This document shows, in pieces, positions 42,800 through 52,105 of a stretch of 64,000 bases of DNA. The DNA comes from Planococcus lenghuensis. GTDB lineage: Bacteria; Bacillota; Bacilli; Bacillales_A; Planococcaceae. Location of the stretch: the NCBI RefSeq assembly GCF_001999905.1, contig NZ_CP019640.1:3266001-3330000 (forward strand), given 5' to 3'. The position numbers and the translations under genes were made by a program. Position 1 is the first letter of the stretch. Each line of letters begins with the position of its first letter. The notes beneath the pieces were generated by a model that was not told the DNA's origin, ran no database searches, and was given only the letters and a program-made list of their open reading frames with translations.

Positions 42800-43744
42800 T
42801 TAATCGCGAATTTTCGGGTCAAGTGCATCTTGAAGTCCGTCACCGAACGCATTAAACGCCAACATGGTCAGTGAAATCATTAGACCCGGGAAGAATAGCC
42901 GCCACCATTGCCCGCTTAGAATTACACCGAGTGCATCGTTCGCCATGGTCCCCCAGCTGGCATGCGGTGCTTGTACGCCAAGCCCGATGAAGCTCAGGAA
43001 CGCTTCAGCGAAAATAGCGGTTGGAATGGTGAATGTCAGGTTCACGATAATAATGCCGAGCGTGTTCGGTATTAAATGCCGGCTGATGATCTTGCCATGA
43101 GAAGTTCCGAGCTTTTCTGCTGCCAGCACATATTCCTGTGACTTCAACTGGAGAATCTGTCCCCGTACGATCCGGGCCATCCCAACCCATCCAGTCACAG
43201 ATAATGCGATGATAATTGTAACAATTCCAGGTTCCATCATTACCATAAGCAGAATAACAACGAGCAGGTAAGGAATCCCGTAAAGGATTTCAACGAAACG
43301 CATAAGTACATTATCCACCCGGTCGCCTTTTTTCCCCCTGCCGGCCATATAACCAGAGATGCCACCGACAATGGTTCCAAGCAACAGGTCAATGAACGCT
43401 GCAGCAAATCCGATTGTCAATGAAACCCGCGCACCGTACCATGTTCTTGCCCACATATCCCGTCCAAGATCGTCCGTTCCAAACCAATGTTCACTGGATG
43501 GCGCAAGATTCGATTGGGTCAGACTTTGATCGGATGGACTGTATGGCACCATGAGCGGGCCAAAGATCGCAAAGAAGATCAGAAGGAAAAGCAGGATCAA
43601 GCCAAGTACAGCCATTTTGTTCTTCAGTATACTGACAGAAGTTTCCCGCCACACACTTAAGCTGGGCCGTACAATTTCAGGCGGTTTTACCCTGTCCGGG
43701 TCTGCTGGCCGGAATAATGCATCATCTATCGGTTTTCCGGTCAT
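42800..43744 (-). CDS. dppC: Dipeptide ABC transporter permease (DppC/OppC type)
   Basis: Membrane subunit of 314 residues with an N-terminal cytosolic tail, one OppC-type N-terminal helix (LGLILLFLLIFFAIFGPLM, residues 40-60) and five more hydrophobic segments. HWFGTDDLGRDMWAR near 85 is the OppC signature; the EAA loop for ATPase contact is EYVLAAEKLGTSHGKIISRHLIPN near 200 (two blocks). The ATG at 43744 follows AAGGGGGATT; the longer frame is trimmed. Third gene of the dpp operon. Confidence 0.94.
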   Translation of the reverse strand: MTGKPIDDALFRPADPDRVKPPEIVRPSLSVWRETSVSILKNKMAVLGLILLFLLIFFAIFGPLMVPYSPSDQSLTQSNLAPSSEHWFGTDDLGRDMWARTWYGARVSLTIGFAAAFIDLLLGTIVGGISGYMAGRGKKGDRVDNVLMRFVEILYGIPYLLVVILLMVMMEPGIVTIIIALSVTGWVGMARIVRGQILQLKSQEYVLAAEKLGTSHGKIISRHLIPNTLGIIIVNLTFTIPTAIFAEAFLSFIGLGVQAPHASWGTMANDALGVILSGQWWRLFFPGLMISLTMLAFNAFGDGLQDALDPKIRD

Positions 43745-43745
43745 G

Positions 43746-44672
43746 TTAATCCCCCTTGCTTGTAAGTTTAATTCTCGGATCAATCAATCGATATGAGATA
43801 TCGATCAGGAACAGCGTGATTACCAGAACGGCACTGAAGAAAATCGTTGTTCCCATGATAACCGGATAATCCCGGTTGAAGATGCTGTCAACGAAGTAAC
43901 GGCCAATTCCTGGTATTGCAAAGATTTTCTCGATAACGAATGTACCGGTGATGACTGCCACAAACAGTGGTCCAATGAACGATACAACTGGCAGAATGGC
44001 GTTTCTGACACCGTGTTTGATGACCAATCCTGTAGAGGACAGCCCTTTAGCATCAGCTGTTTTAATGTAATTCTGATTTAGTACTTCCAGCATACTTGCA
44101 CGCATAAACCGGGCAATAATTGCGAGCGGTGTCACTGCCAACGCAATCGTCGGCAATACCGTGTGCTGCCAGGTGCCCCACGTGGCAACCGGCAAGAGCC
44201 CGTAATCCACAGCAAATACTTTGATCAGCAATGGGGCGAGGATAAAGCTGGGAATTGAAATTCCGATAATTGCAAGAATCATCGCGGTGTAATCCAACAG
44301 CCGGTTATGGTTCAATGCGGCGACGATTCCTAAAAATAATCCGAAGACGAGTGCCACTACAATGGACTGTATACCGAGCAGCGCGGATGCAGGTGCTCCT
44401 TCAGCGATGATGTCGTTCACTGTCCGGCTTTCCGATTGAATGGAAGGGCCAAGATCAAACGTCGCCAAGTCTCTCATATATAATGCGTATTGCACTGGAA
44501 CCGGTTCATCCAAGTTGTATTTTGCCCGGATGTTCTCCAGCACTTCCGGCGGAAGCACGTCAGCATCCGATGCAAAAGGATCACCCGGGATAAATTTCAT
44601 GATGACAAACGTCAGAGTCGCAATGACCCAGATCGTCAGTATCATGATCAAAAAACGTTTTACTATATACAT
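43746..44672 (-). CDS. dppB: Dipeptide ABC transporter permease (DppB/OppB type)
   Basis: Membrane subunit of 308 residues with six hydrophobic segments. The N-terminus MYIVKRFLIMILTIWVIATLTF is the first helix (two blocks), GDPFA near 35 the OppB loop, and the EAA loop NYIKTADAKGLSSTGLVIKHGVRN near 200 (two blocks) contacts the ATPase. The ATG at 44672 follows GGAGGTG. It lies 45 bp after dppA and one base before dppC. Confidence 0.94.
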   Translation of the reverse strand: MYIVKRFLIMILTIWVIATLTFVIMKFIPGDPFASDADVLPPEVLENIRAKYNLDEPVPVQYALYMRDLATFDLGPSIQSESRTVNDIIAEGAPASALLGIQSIVVALVFGLFLGIVAALNHNRLLDYTAMILAIIGISIPSFILAPLLIKVFAVDYGLLPVATWGTWQHTVLPTIALAVTPLAIIARFMRASMLEVLNQNYIKTADAKGLSSTGLVIKHGVRNAILPVVSFIGPLFVAVITGTFVIEKIFAIPGIGRYFVDSIFNRDYPVIMGTTIFFSAVLVITLFLIDISYRLIDPRIKLTSKGD

Positions 44673-44717
44673 GTTTCGCACCTCCATTTGCTGTCTGCTG
44701 AAAACGATTCGGCAGCT

Positions 44718-45563
44718 CTATGCGTTGACGCTTCCAAGAACGCCATTTGTCGCTGTCATCGCGATAATGACGCAGCCCCACATATGCTTATACGCTGTTA
44801 TGATATCGTCACATGTAAAGCGAATCCGTTTTGGGGAAATCCGTTCCACAGTCGGCAATGTCGTTGTCATATGAGCCTGCTGCGGTCCTTTGAATTCAAT
44901 CTCGAATGTGAAAGGCCCTTCCATTTCCAGCGGTGAGAACCGATCAATTTTACTGACTGCCGCTTCAGCGTGCTGCCGGATCAGTTCATAGGCTCTATCA
45001 GGATGCAGCAGTTGTGCCGCGAATCGGTCAACCGCCTTTTTTACGACAACCGCTTCTATATCCAGCAAAGTCTCTTTTACTTCTTCCACGTACGCATCGT
45101 CTCCACTGATGAAGATTGCCGGCACGCCGAATCCGCCTGCAACGATCGCATTCATCTCTGTTTCGCCGACGACTTTTCCGTTGATCTTCATTTCATTGAC
45201 ACAAATACCGGCGAGCGTGTGGCTGATGACAGCATCCGAGCCGCCTTCTCGGCCATGGTGACCCACGAACATGATGGCATCGAACGATTCATCCAGTCCT
45301 TCTAGCTGGCACATGACCCGATTATTTCCGGATACAAGTTGCGCTCTTGGGTCCAGATCTTCAATTCGGATATTCGACATATTGCCATGCCCGTCTGCTA
45401 CAACGACTTCTTCCGCCCCTCCCCGGAACGCACCTTCTATCACCGCATTTACTTCACTCGTCATCAGACGCCGAAACCGTTCATATTCCCCCGGCGTTTT
45501 CAGTTGCTGATTGGTGGCGACGCCTGCAATTCCTTCAATATCCGCTGATACAAATACCTTCAT
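44718..45563 (-). CDS. dppA: D-aminopeptidase, M55 family
   Basis: Zinc D-aminopeptidase releasing D-amino acids from short peptides such as D-Ala-D-Ala, 281 residues. Metal ligands fit the DppA pattern: Asp8 and Glu10 in SADIEG, His60 in ADGHGN, His near 103 in VGHHGREG and Glu near 132 in VGETEMNA. The protein forms the start of a dppABCDFE operon, as in B. subtilis, for uptake and use of peptides with D-residues, including those from cell-wall turnover. GGGGATAAAAAG precedes the ATG. Confidence 0.95.
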   Translation of the reverse strand: MKVFVSADIEGIAGVATNQQLKTPGEYERFRRLMTSEVNAVIEGAFRGGAEEVVVADGHGNMSNIRIEDLDPRAQLVSGNNRVMCQLEGLDESFDAIMFVGHHGREGGSDAVISHTLAGICVNEMKINGKVVGETEMNAIVAGGFGVPAIFISGDDAYVEEVKETLLDIEAVVVKKAVDRFAAQLLHPDRAYELIRQHAEAAVSKIDRFSPLEMEGPFTFEIEFKGPQQAHMTTTLPTVERISPKRIRFTCDDIITAYKHMWGCVIIAMTATNGVLGSVNA

Positions 45564-45611
45564 CTTTTTATCCCCTTTTCATTCTGATCATTAGCTCTTC
45601 ATGCAACCTGT

Positions 45612-46100
45612 TTAAATGTACTCGAACGTATTCTTGAAGATCTCCAATTGGACGATTGTGTTGATTCCATTGATTTCCTCGATCTGATTCAGCTGGTAAA
45701 TCGTTTCGGTGATCGCTTCCTGATCCCGTACATTGACTTGGATTAACAGCGGATACTCACCTGATGTCAGCGTGATAAACCGCACTTCCCGGATTTGCTG
45801 CAGCTGTTCGACAACCAGTGCGACCGCTTGAGGCTTCACTTTAATCTGGATGATCGCCCCCGCCTTCAAACCGAGCGCAATCGGATTCACGACCCCGACC
45901 ACATCGATGATTTGGTTTTCCAATAAGTTCTTAAACCGCAGTCGGATGGTCTTCTCTGTGACGTTTAACGCGGAAGCCAAATCGGTAACCGGCATCCTCC
46001 CGTCTTTGGACAGTAATTTAATGATGCCTCTATCCAGCTCATCAATTTCGTAAATCCCCAGGTTATCCAGTTCTTTTGTTGCCTTGTCGAAAACCGCCAA
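45612..46100 (-). CDS. Lrp/AsnC family transcriptional regulator
   Basis: Leucine-responsive-type regulator of about 162 residues. The helix-turn-helix spans residues 18-58 (ELDRGIIKLLSKDGRMPVTDLASALNVTEKTIRLR in two blocks) after a longer than usual N-terminal leader, followed by the RAM effector domain with LTSGEYPLLIQV near 112. The TTG at 46100 lies eight bases behind AAGGAAG; an upstream TTG at 46130 has no site. It is 48 bp upstream of dppA in the same direction and divergent from the amidohydrolase gene; a role in sensing the amino acids released by this locus is likely (inference). Confidence 0.88.
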   Translation of the reverse strand: MAVFDKATKELDNLGIYEIDELDRGIIKLLSKDGRMPVTDLASALNVTEKTIRLRFKNLLENQIIDVVGVVNPIALGLKAGAIIQIKVKPQAVALVVEQLQQIREVRFITLTSGEYPLLIQVNVRDQEAITETIYQLNQIEEINGINTIVQLEIFKNTFEYI

Positions 46101-46171
46101 AGTATCAACTTCCTTTACTGTTTTAATCAATCGCTATGCGTTTTCGATACAAAATATGCTTCAAGTATCTA

Positions 46172-46200
46172 TTTACATTATTTCAAATTTACTTTAATAT
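46172..46200 (+). promoter_or_regulatory. Promoter of the amidohydrolase gene
   Basis: TTTACA (46172-46177), 17-bp spacer, TAATAT (46195-46200). It lies in the AT-rich divergent region next to the Lrp gene, where Lrp control would be expected. Confidence 0.7.
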
Positions 46201-46280
46201 CTGAAAAAGTAAGATGAGAGTTAGTATATAGAATGAATTGTCAGAATGCAATGCTTTTTCTAAAAAAGGAGGATTTTTTT

Positions 46281-47411
46281 ATGTTTGCAATCATTAACGG
46301 TTTGATCCATATCGGAACTGGTGAAGTCATCGACAATGGAACGGTGCTCATTAAAAATGGTAAAATTGAAAAATGCGGCACCGATATCCAAATCCCTGAT
46401 GTCTATGCTGTCATTGACGCAGCAGGAAAAACGGTGACGCCCGGCTTGATCGATGTACATACTCACCTTGGTGTTCATGAAGCCGGTCTTGGCCGTGAAG
46501 GGCAGGATTTCAATGAGACGAGCAGCGCCATCACCCCGCAAGTACGCGCTCTCGACGGCATTAATCCACTGGAAACGGGGTTCGAAGATGCACGGGCAGC
46601 CGGTATCACGACTGTGCAGATTATGCCCGGAAGCGCTAATGTGCTGGGCGGTGAGATGGTCACCAGAAAGACAGTCGGCCCAGCGGCAGATGACAATGTT
46701 CTAAGAAATCCTTCCGGCATGAAAGCGGCAATGGGCGAAAACCCGAAGAGATTGCACGGGGAAAAAGGCAAGATGCCAACCACCCGAATGGGGGTCGCAG
46801 CAATGCTGCGGGAAAATCTGATCAAGGCGCAAAATTACAAAAACCGTTCAGGGAAAACAGAAAACGAACGAAACCTCGGTCTGGAAAACCTTGTAAAAGT
46901 ACTGGATAAAGAAATCCCCCTGCGGGTCCACGCCCACCGTGCGGATGATATTCTGACCGTATTGCGGATTCGGGAAGAGTTCGGAATCGACGTGACAATC
47001 GAGCATTGCACGGAAGGCCATAAGATTGCTGACCGGATTGCAGCGAGCGGTGTCCGCGTATCGGTCGGCCCTACGATGTCAACCCGTTCAAAAGTGGAAC
47101 TCGCAGATAAAGGATGGCATACGCTGCGCAGCCTTGCGGACGCCGGCGTTCCATTTTCACTCACGACCGATCATCCGGTAATCGGAATCGAATACTTGCC
47201 GGCGAGCGCAATCCTGGCAGTGAAACACGGTCTGACAGAACAACAGGCATTACAGGCCATCACGCTGAACGCAGCCCGACATTTGGGCGTAGAAGATCGG
47301 GTCGGCTCCATCGAATCCGGGAAAGATGCAGATGTTGTCATTTGGGACGGCGATCCCTTTGATCTCCGGACAACCGTTACAGCAACATATATAAATGGAG
47401 AGCTCGTCTAA
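46281..47411 (+). CDS. Amidohydrolase family protein (imidazolonepropionase-like)
   Basis: Metal-dependent hydrolase of 376 residues with the amidohydrolase fold. VTPGLIDVHTHLG near 55-65 gives the His-x-His metal pair; RVHAHRADD near 218 and IEHCTEGHK near 244 supply two further His; SLTTDHPVI near 297 the catalytic Asp. The frame resembles imidazolonepropionase-like amidohydrolases found as putative dipeptidases. AAAGGAGG precedes the ATG. Its position, divergent from the Lrp and D-aminopeptidase operon, fits peptide or D-amino-acid derivative use; the exact substrate is unknown. Confidence 0.88.
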   Translation: MFAIINGLIHIGTGEVIDNGTVLIKNGKIEKCGTDIQIPDVYAVIDAAGKTVTPGLIDVHTHLGVHEAGLGREGQDFNETSSAITPQVRALDGINPLETGFEDARAAGITTVQIMPGSANVLGGEMVTRKTVGPAADDNVLRNPSGMKAAMGENPKRLHGEKGKMPTTRMGVAAMLRENLIKAQNYKNRSGKTENERNLGLENLVKVLDKEIPLRVHAHRADDILTVLRIREEFGIDVTIEHCTEGHKIADRIAASGVRVSVGPTMSTRSKVELADKGWHTLRSLADAGVPFSLTTDHPVIGIEYLPASAILAVKHGLTEQQALQAITLNAARHLGVEDRVGSIESGKDADVVIWDGDPFDLRTTVTATYINGELV

Positions 47412-47436
47412 AAAAGTTATTGAATAGAGTGGTTCG

Positions 47437-47477
47437 AAAATCCCCGCACCGGTCAACACCGATGCGGGGATTTTTCT
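47437..47477 (+). terminator. Terminator after the amidohydrolase gene
   Basis: Stem aaaatccccgca-cgg / ccg-tgcggggatttt with T-run TTTTTCTT. Confidence 0.9.
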
Positions 47478-47702
47478 TCTTTCATTCTTTTGAACGGATA
47501 AATTTTCCGAAGAATGAAATACATGAATTTTGTTACCATAACCAAATCAAGCGATAGCGTTCCGTTCTGACCCTGATTTCGCCGGATTGTGAACGCTCTT
47601 GTAACAAACGGCAGTCGGATCATCAAGACTCCATGCGTCCGCAGCGTCTTTTCACTCGCTGGATTTTATAATAGAGGGAGAGCCACAAAAGGAGAGATCC
47701 GC

Positions 47703-49427
47703 ATGGATAATCTGAAACAGCTGGCATTTGGACGAAAAAATGCGATGCGCCTGCTCATGGCCGGCGCTACGGTGAAAGGACTGGCAATGGTGGGCCAGGC
47801 ATTGTTCTTTGTGCTGGTCGCCGACGCCGTTTTCCTTCAAGACCGGTCATTCACTGATATATTGCCGCTGCTCGGCGGCCTGTTCGCCGCCATCCTGCTC
47901 CGGGTGCTGAGCGGATATATTATTGCGCGCACCGGCATCAATTTAGCGGCTGCCGTCAAAACGGACCTGCGGACGAAGCTCATCCGGTCATTCGCCGACA
48001 GCCCGCTGCAGGCTTCCATTCACGGGCAGTCCGGCCGGAAAGTGAGCCTTCTGCTGGATGCAGTGGATGAGACCGATGGTTTTTTCAGCGTCTATATCCC
48101 GCAGCTCATTCAAAGTTACATCATCCCTGTCATTCTGCTGGCAGTTATCTTCTTCCTTCACTGGCCAACAGGTGTCATCATTTTGCTGACTGCCCCGTTC
48201 ATTCCCGTATTTATGGCGATCGTCGGCAAACGGACGAAAGAAAAAGCCGACAGACAGATGGAGGAATTGAGTCATTTCTCTGGCAACTTCCTGGACGTGC
48301 TGCAGGGACTGACATCGCTCAGGCTCTATGGCAAGACTGCCGAGCAGAAAGACAGCATCCGGCAGAACAGCCTGAAATTCCGGGATGCGACGATGGATGT
48401 GCTGAAATCCGCTTTCCTGTCGTCACTTGCCCTTGAATACATTTCCATGCTGTCGATCGGTATCATCGCCCTTGAAATCGGCATGCGTCTTATTGCATTC
48501 GAAAGCATCACGTTCTTTACGGCGTTTTTCGTCATGGTTCTTGTGCCTGAGTTTTTCGCCTTGCTGAAAGAATTCGGCTCGGCGTTCCACACGGCCCGGG
48601 GCAGTCTCGCTGCAGCCGGTCAATTCGAAGCTGTATTCAATGAAACCGAACGGCCTGTCGCCTGGGGAACAGAATCCCTGTCCGGCACGCCGCCGCATAT
48701 TTCACTGGCCGGCGCGTCATTCCAGTATGGGGAAGGTTTCACTTTACAGCCGGTCGATGCAGAGATTCCGCCGCACAGCCAAGTGGCGATTATCGGCGAG
48801 AGCGGATCAGGAAAAACAACCTTGCTCCATTTGATCGCCGGTCTCCTGCCGCCGGCTGCCGGCACTGTCATGCTGAACGGCATGCCGCGGGAACAGATCG
48901 GTGAAGATGCATGGTTTGATGAATTAAGCTATATCTCGCAGGATCCGTATCTGTTTGCCGGGACGATCGAAGAAAACATCGCTATTGGCGCAAGCCGGGA
49001 AACCAGCCGGGCGGAAGTGGCGGCCGCGGCGGAAAAAGCCGGAATCGGCGAATTGGTCCAGTCGCTCAGCCAAGGATTCGACACACCGGTCGGAGAAGGC
49101 GGACGCGGCTTGTCGGGTGGTGAAAAGCAGCGAATTGCATTGGCACGGGCATTCCTGAAGAAACCGTCCGTCATTTTATTCGATGAGCCGACGACCGGAC
49201 TCGACTTGCATACCGAACGGGTGCTGCAGGCCTCGCTGGCGGAACTCGGGAAATCAGCGACCGTCATCACCGTCGCCCACCGGCTGCATACCATCCGGCA
49301 GGCGGATGTCATCCTGTATCTCTCCGGCGGCGAATTGCTGGCCGCCGGCAGTCACGAGGAATTGATGGGCCATTTCATTCCGTACAGTGAAATGGCTGCT
49401 GTTCAGCAAGGAGGCGGAGTACGATGA
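47703..49427 (+). CDS. cydD: ABC transporter CydD (cytochrome bd assembly)
   Basis: Half-transporter of 574 residues that with CydC exports thiols (cysteine/glutathione in E. coli) needed for cytochrome bd assembly. Six membrane helices fill residues 15-320, followed by the nucleotide-binding domain: Walker A GESGSGKTTLL near 366, signature LSGGEKQRIALA near 471, Walker B VILFDEPTTGLD near 490 and H-loop VAHRLHT near 522. The ATG at 47703 follows AAAGGAG; a longer frame to 47589 is trimmed. cydAB is not in the window. Confidence 0.92.
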   Translation: MDNLKQLAFGRKNAMRLLMAGATVKGLAMVGQALFFVLVADAVFLQDRSFTDILPLLGGLFAAILLRVLSGYIIARTGINLAAAVKTDLRTKLIRSFADSPLQASIHGQSGRKVSLLLDAVDETDGFFSVYIPQLIQSYIIPVILLAVIFFLHWPTGVIILLTAPFIPVFMAIVGKRTKEKADRQMEELSHFSGNFLDVLQGLTSLRLYGKTAEQKDSIRQNSLKFRDATMDVLKSAFLSSLALEYISMLSIGIIALEIGMRLIAFESITFFTAFFVMVLVPEFFALLKEFGSAFHTARGSLAAAGQFEAVFNETERPVAWGTESLSGTPPHISLAGASFQYGEGFTLQPVDAEIPPHSQVAIIGESGSGKTTLLHLIAGLLPPAAGTVMLNGMPREQIGEDAWFDELSYISQDPYLFAGTIEENIAIGASRETSRAEVAAAAEKAGIGELVQSLSQGFDTPVGEGGRGLSGGEKQRIALARAFLKKPSVILFDEPTTGLDLHTERVLQASLAELGKSATVITVAHRLHTIRQADVILYLSGGELLAAGSHEELMGHFIPYSEMAAVQQGGGVR

Positions 49428-51130
49428 GTGAATTGACGAATATAATAAGCGTGACATTGCGGGAGAAGCGGGATGTGGCATTGGCAGTTACCTGCGGCTT
49501 TTCAGCTGGCCTTGCCGGCGTTGCCCTTCTCGCTTCAAGCGGCTACCTCATCTCACAAGCGGCACTGTCCGCACAAATGGTCACACTTGTAGTGCTCGGC
49601 GCCTGCCTGAAATTGTTCGGACTTGCCGCCGCCATCAGCCGCTACGGAGAACGGCTGTTTTCCCACCGGGCGACGTTTACCATGCTCAGTCATTTGCGGA
49701 GCTCGTTTTTTGATAAACTGGCACCGCTCGCCCCCCGGGTCTTCCAGCAGTACCGGAGCGGCGACCTGCTGTCACGGATTGTCGGAGATGTCGAGAGCCT
49801 GCAGAACTTCCTGCTGCGCGTCCTTTATCCGCCCGTGGTACTGCTGCTTGTGTTCACAAGCACGATTTTCTTTACGTCATTCTTCTCCCTTTCCATTGCG
49901 CTTGTCTTGCTGGCGGGCATGCTGCTGACCGTCTTTATCATTCCCGGTTTTGCTGCATGGCGAAAAAAGAAAAGCGGATCCGCCGTCCGGGAAAGTCGGG
50001 CGATGCTTTCATCGGAAGCGGCTGAGTTTCTGTATGGATTCCGGGATCTGAAGATTTACCGGCAGGCGGAAGCAAAAGAGCGCCGGCTTGGCCGTTTCGC
50101 CGAGGCTTATGAAGAAGAGAACCGGAAAGAAGCGCTGCGGAACACGCGGAATCAGTCGGTCAATTCACTTGCTGCCATGCTGACGGTACTGGCTGTACTT
50201 GCACTCGGTGCGTACTTTGTCACGACCGGCGAATTGGAAGGACTGTACTTGGCAATGCTCGTCATGATTTCCCTTGCTTTGTTTGAGAATATTGCACCGA
50301 TGGCCGTATTCCCTTCCCATTCCGAGGAAAGCCGGAAAGCCGCCGTCCGGCTGGAGAGCATCACATCGGCACCGGTACCGGATACCGGTACCGGAACCCT
50401 GCAGCCCGGCCAGCATGAATTAGCGGCTGATCACTTATCCTATACGTATCCGGAAGAAGAACGGCCGGCATTGAAAGAAGTGTCTTTGCGCATTGCCCCG
50501 GGTACGAAGACAGCCATTGTCGGACCGAGCGGCTCAGGTAAATCCACATTGCTTTACGCCTTGCTCGGCATCCTGCCTCCGGACAGCGGCGCCGTCACAA
50601 TCGATGGCCGGCCGCTCGGTTCTATCGATTCCGAATCGCTGTGGCGCCGGATGAATGTAGTATTACAGGACAATCATTTCTTTTACGGTACGATCCGCAG
50701 CAACCTGCTTATCGCTGACGGAGAAGCGACGGATGCGGAACTGGAAGAAGCGCTCGGACGTGTCCGGCTCGGTGCCTTCCCTCTCTCCCATTCAGTGGAG
50801 GAAAAAGGCGGGAATTTATCCGGCGGCGAAAAACAGCGGCTTGCCATCGCCCGGGCCTGGCTGCGGGGTGGCAGTCTTTGGCTGCTCGATGAACCGGTGT
50901 CGTCCGTCGATGCTGCCACAGCGCGCGCCATCTACGCTGAACTGTTCCAGAAATGGACAGATGATACGTTCGTGATCATCAGTCATGACCTGTCAGGACT
51001 CGAAGGGATGGATCAGATCATTGTCATGGACGGAGGACGGGTTGTGGAAACCGGTTCATACGCGGAACTTATGCATGCCAAGGGGTATTTTTACGGGCTG
51101 AAGGAAATTGAAAAGAGTGTATTCGCTTAA
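49424..51130 (+). CDS. cydC: ABC transporter CydC (cytochrome bd assembly)
   Basis: Partner half-transporter of CydD, 568 residues. The N-terminal part contains six hydrophobic helices with the typical SSGYLISQAAL block near 40 and ISRYGERLFSHRATF near 73; Walker A is GPSGSGKSTLLYALL near 366, the signature LSGGEKQRLAIARAWL near 465 and Walker B LWLLDEPVSSVD near 485. Its ATG overlaps the cydD stop by four bases. A hairpin at 51138-51165 ends the operon. Confidence 0.93.
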   Translation: MSELTNIISVTLREKRDVALAVTCGFSAGLAGVALLASSGYLISQAALSAQMVTLVVLGACLKLFGLAAAISRYGERLFSHRATFTMLSHLRSSFFDKLAPLAPRVFQQYRSGDLLSRIVGDVESLQNFLLRVLYPPVVLLLVFTSTIFFTSFFSLSIALVLLAGMLLTVFIIPGFAAWRKKKSGSAVRESRAMLSSEAAEFLYGFRDLKIYRQAEAKERRLGRFAEAYEEENRKEALRNTRNQSVNSLAAMLTVLAVLALGAYFVTTGELEGLYLAMLVMISLALFENIAPMAVFPSHSEESRKAAVRLESITSAPVPDTGTGTLQPGQHELAADHLSYTYPEEERPALKEVSLRIAPGTKTAIVGPSGSGKSTLLYALLGILPPDSGAVTIDGRPLGSIDSESLWRRMNVVLQDNHFFYGTIRSNLLIADGEATDAELEEALGRVRLGAFPLSHSVEEKGGNLSGGEKQRLAIARAWLRGGSLWLLDEPVSSVDAATARAIYAELFQKWTDDTFVIISHDLSGLEGMDQIIVMDGGRVVETGSYAELMHAKGYFYGLKEIEKSVFA

Positions 51131-51137
51131 AGAAACG

Positions 51138-51167
51138 AAGCCATCTGCCGCGCGCGGGTGGCTTTAT
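51138..51167 (+). terminator. Terminator of cydDC
   Basis: Imperfect stem aagccatctgccgc / gcgggtggctt followed by TATTGCGTTT. Confidence 0.65.
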
Positions 51168-51422
51168 TGCGTTTCAGAGCTTTTCTGAAGTATGCAGTGA
51201 CAAACGACAGTCAGCACTATAATTGAATGACATTTTCTCCGTTCAGAAGTTGGTTAACCCTAACCCGCTCCTAACTATGAAACCGCAAACCCTTGACTGC
51301 GGATTGCTTGTTAACATGGTTACTTTTGCTGACTAAGTGGGTATATAGCAACTAGTACTCTTTTTAGTCCTTCGTGCTGACGCCTCTCCCTTTGTGAGAA
51401 GCGTCTGCGGGAGGTGACCAAA

Positions 51423-51614
51423 TTGAGAAAAGTGCATGGTGTTAAACCGTTGATCTCATATCTCGCTTCACAGAATCGTTCATACAGTGAAGCGGAGATT
51501 CATGAGCTGATAGCAAAGAAAGTGCTGCCTCACAGCAACCCGATGAGCAATGTGCTTGTCTTCGATCTTGACCATATTGATTGGTGGATCGATCAAATGC
51601 AGCCTGAAAAGTAA
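51423..51614 (+). CDS. Small winged-helix/excisionase-like protein
   Basis: Protein of 63 residues reading LRKVHGVKPLISYLASQNRS at its start (TTG read as Met) and ending IDWWIDQMQPEK. The pattern SEAEIHELIAKKVLPHSNPMSNVLVFDLDHIDWWI (two blocks) resembles MerR/excisionase-like small DNA-binding proteins widespread in Bacillales. The TTG at 51423 lies six bases after GGGAGGTGA; a GTG three codons earlier would sit inside that site. It has its own terminator. Target unknown. Confidence 0.65.
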   Translation: MRKVHGVKPLISYLASQNRSYSEAEIHELIAKKVLPHSNPMSNVLVFDLDHIDWWIDQMQPEK

Positions 51615-51619
51615 GATTG

Positions 51620-51652
51620 GAGCCCCGCTTGTGAGCGGGGCTTCAATTTCGA
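51620..51652 (+). terminator. Terminator after the small DNA-binding protein gene
   Basis: Stem gccccgct / agcggggc followed by TTCAATTT. Confidence 0.8.
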
Positions 51653-51766
51653 TGCAAACCGCTAATGGTCAATGATCTGCCCGCAAGTTCCAGCCGGCCT
51701 TTTCCTCGATAACCACCAGGAGAACGTTGGGTTTCTATACGCAGCCAGACATGTTATGATGGCATT

Positions 51767-51896
51767 GCAAGCATATGTTTGCCTCTTCTCGCTGATTGCC
51801 GCTTGAAGTCTTTGCAACGTCATGTGCAAAAGATCCAAGCGGAAAATGCGCTTGAAGGATGCCTTTTGAGGGTGCACCCTCGATTGGCTTTTTTTG
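51767..51896 (+). ncRNA. Candidate structured small RNA
   Basis: A -10-like TATGAT at 51755-51760 is followed by a transcript that would contain a long stem (CCGCTTG with CAAGCGG at 51799-51842, inner TCTTTGCA with TGCAAAAGA) and end in a terminator: GAGGGTGCACCCTC (51868-51881) with an outer GCC/GGC and TTTTTTT at 51889-51895. The -35 region (TTCTAT) is poor. It matches no RNA family I recognise. Confidence 0.4.
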
Positions 51897-52024
51897 TTTT
51901 CTTTTCTATCCCCGCGAGTGATCCCGCCCCCTTTTTCTCTCTTATCTTTACCCTGCATCGCTCTCTTAAAATAAGCCTCTTCAGCTTGCCCAATTCTTCT
52001 TTGCCCGTTTTTCCCTTTTCACCC

Positions 52025-52059
52025 TTGAATCAATGAAATATTATGCTATCATTGATAGC
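52025..52059 (+). promoter_or_regulatory. padR promoter with overlapping inverted repeat
   Basis: TTGAAT (52025-52030), 16-bp spacer, TATCAT (52047-52052). The inverted repeat GCTATC-ATT-GATAGC (52045-52059) covers the -10 element, a good place for autorepression by the PadR regulator. Confidence 0.6.
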
Positions 52060-52105
52060 GAAATTCGATATTGGAAGTCGATACTTATAAAAGGAGGCGA
52101 AGCGC

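Larger units (their letters stand above)
51655..52105. other. Intergenic region between the small DNA-binding gene and padR
   Basis: About 450 bp. It holds the candidate small RNA at 51767-51896 and the padR promoter/operator at 52025-52059. Frames on both strands through 51662-52036 lack ribosome binding sites and are rejected. Confidence 0.5.

Noticed and set aside
47588-47612. Possible Rex operator before cydDC (TTGTGAAC-N-TTGTAACAA)
   Set aside because: The left half matches the Rex consensus, but the right half does not form the required palindrome.
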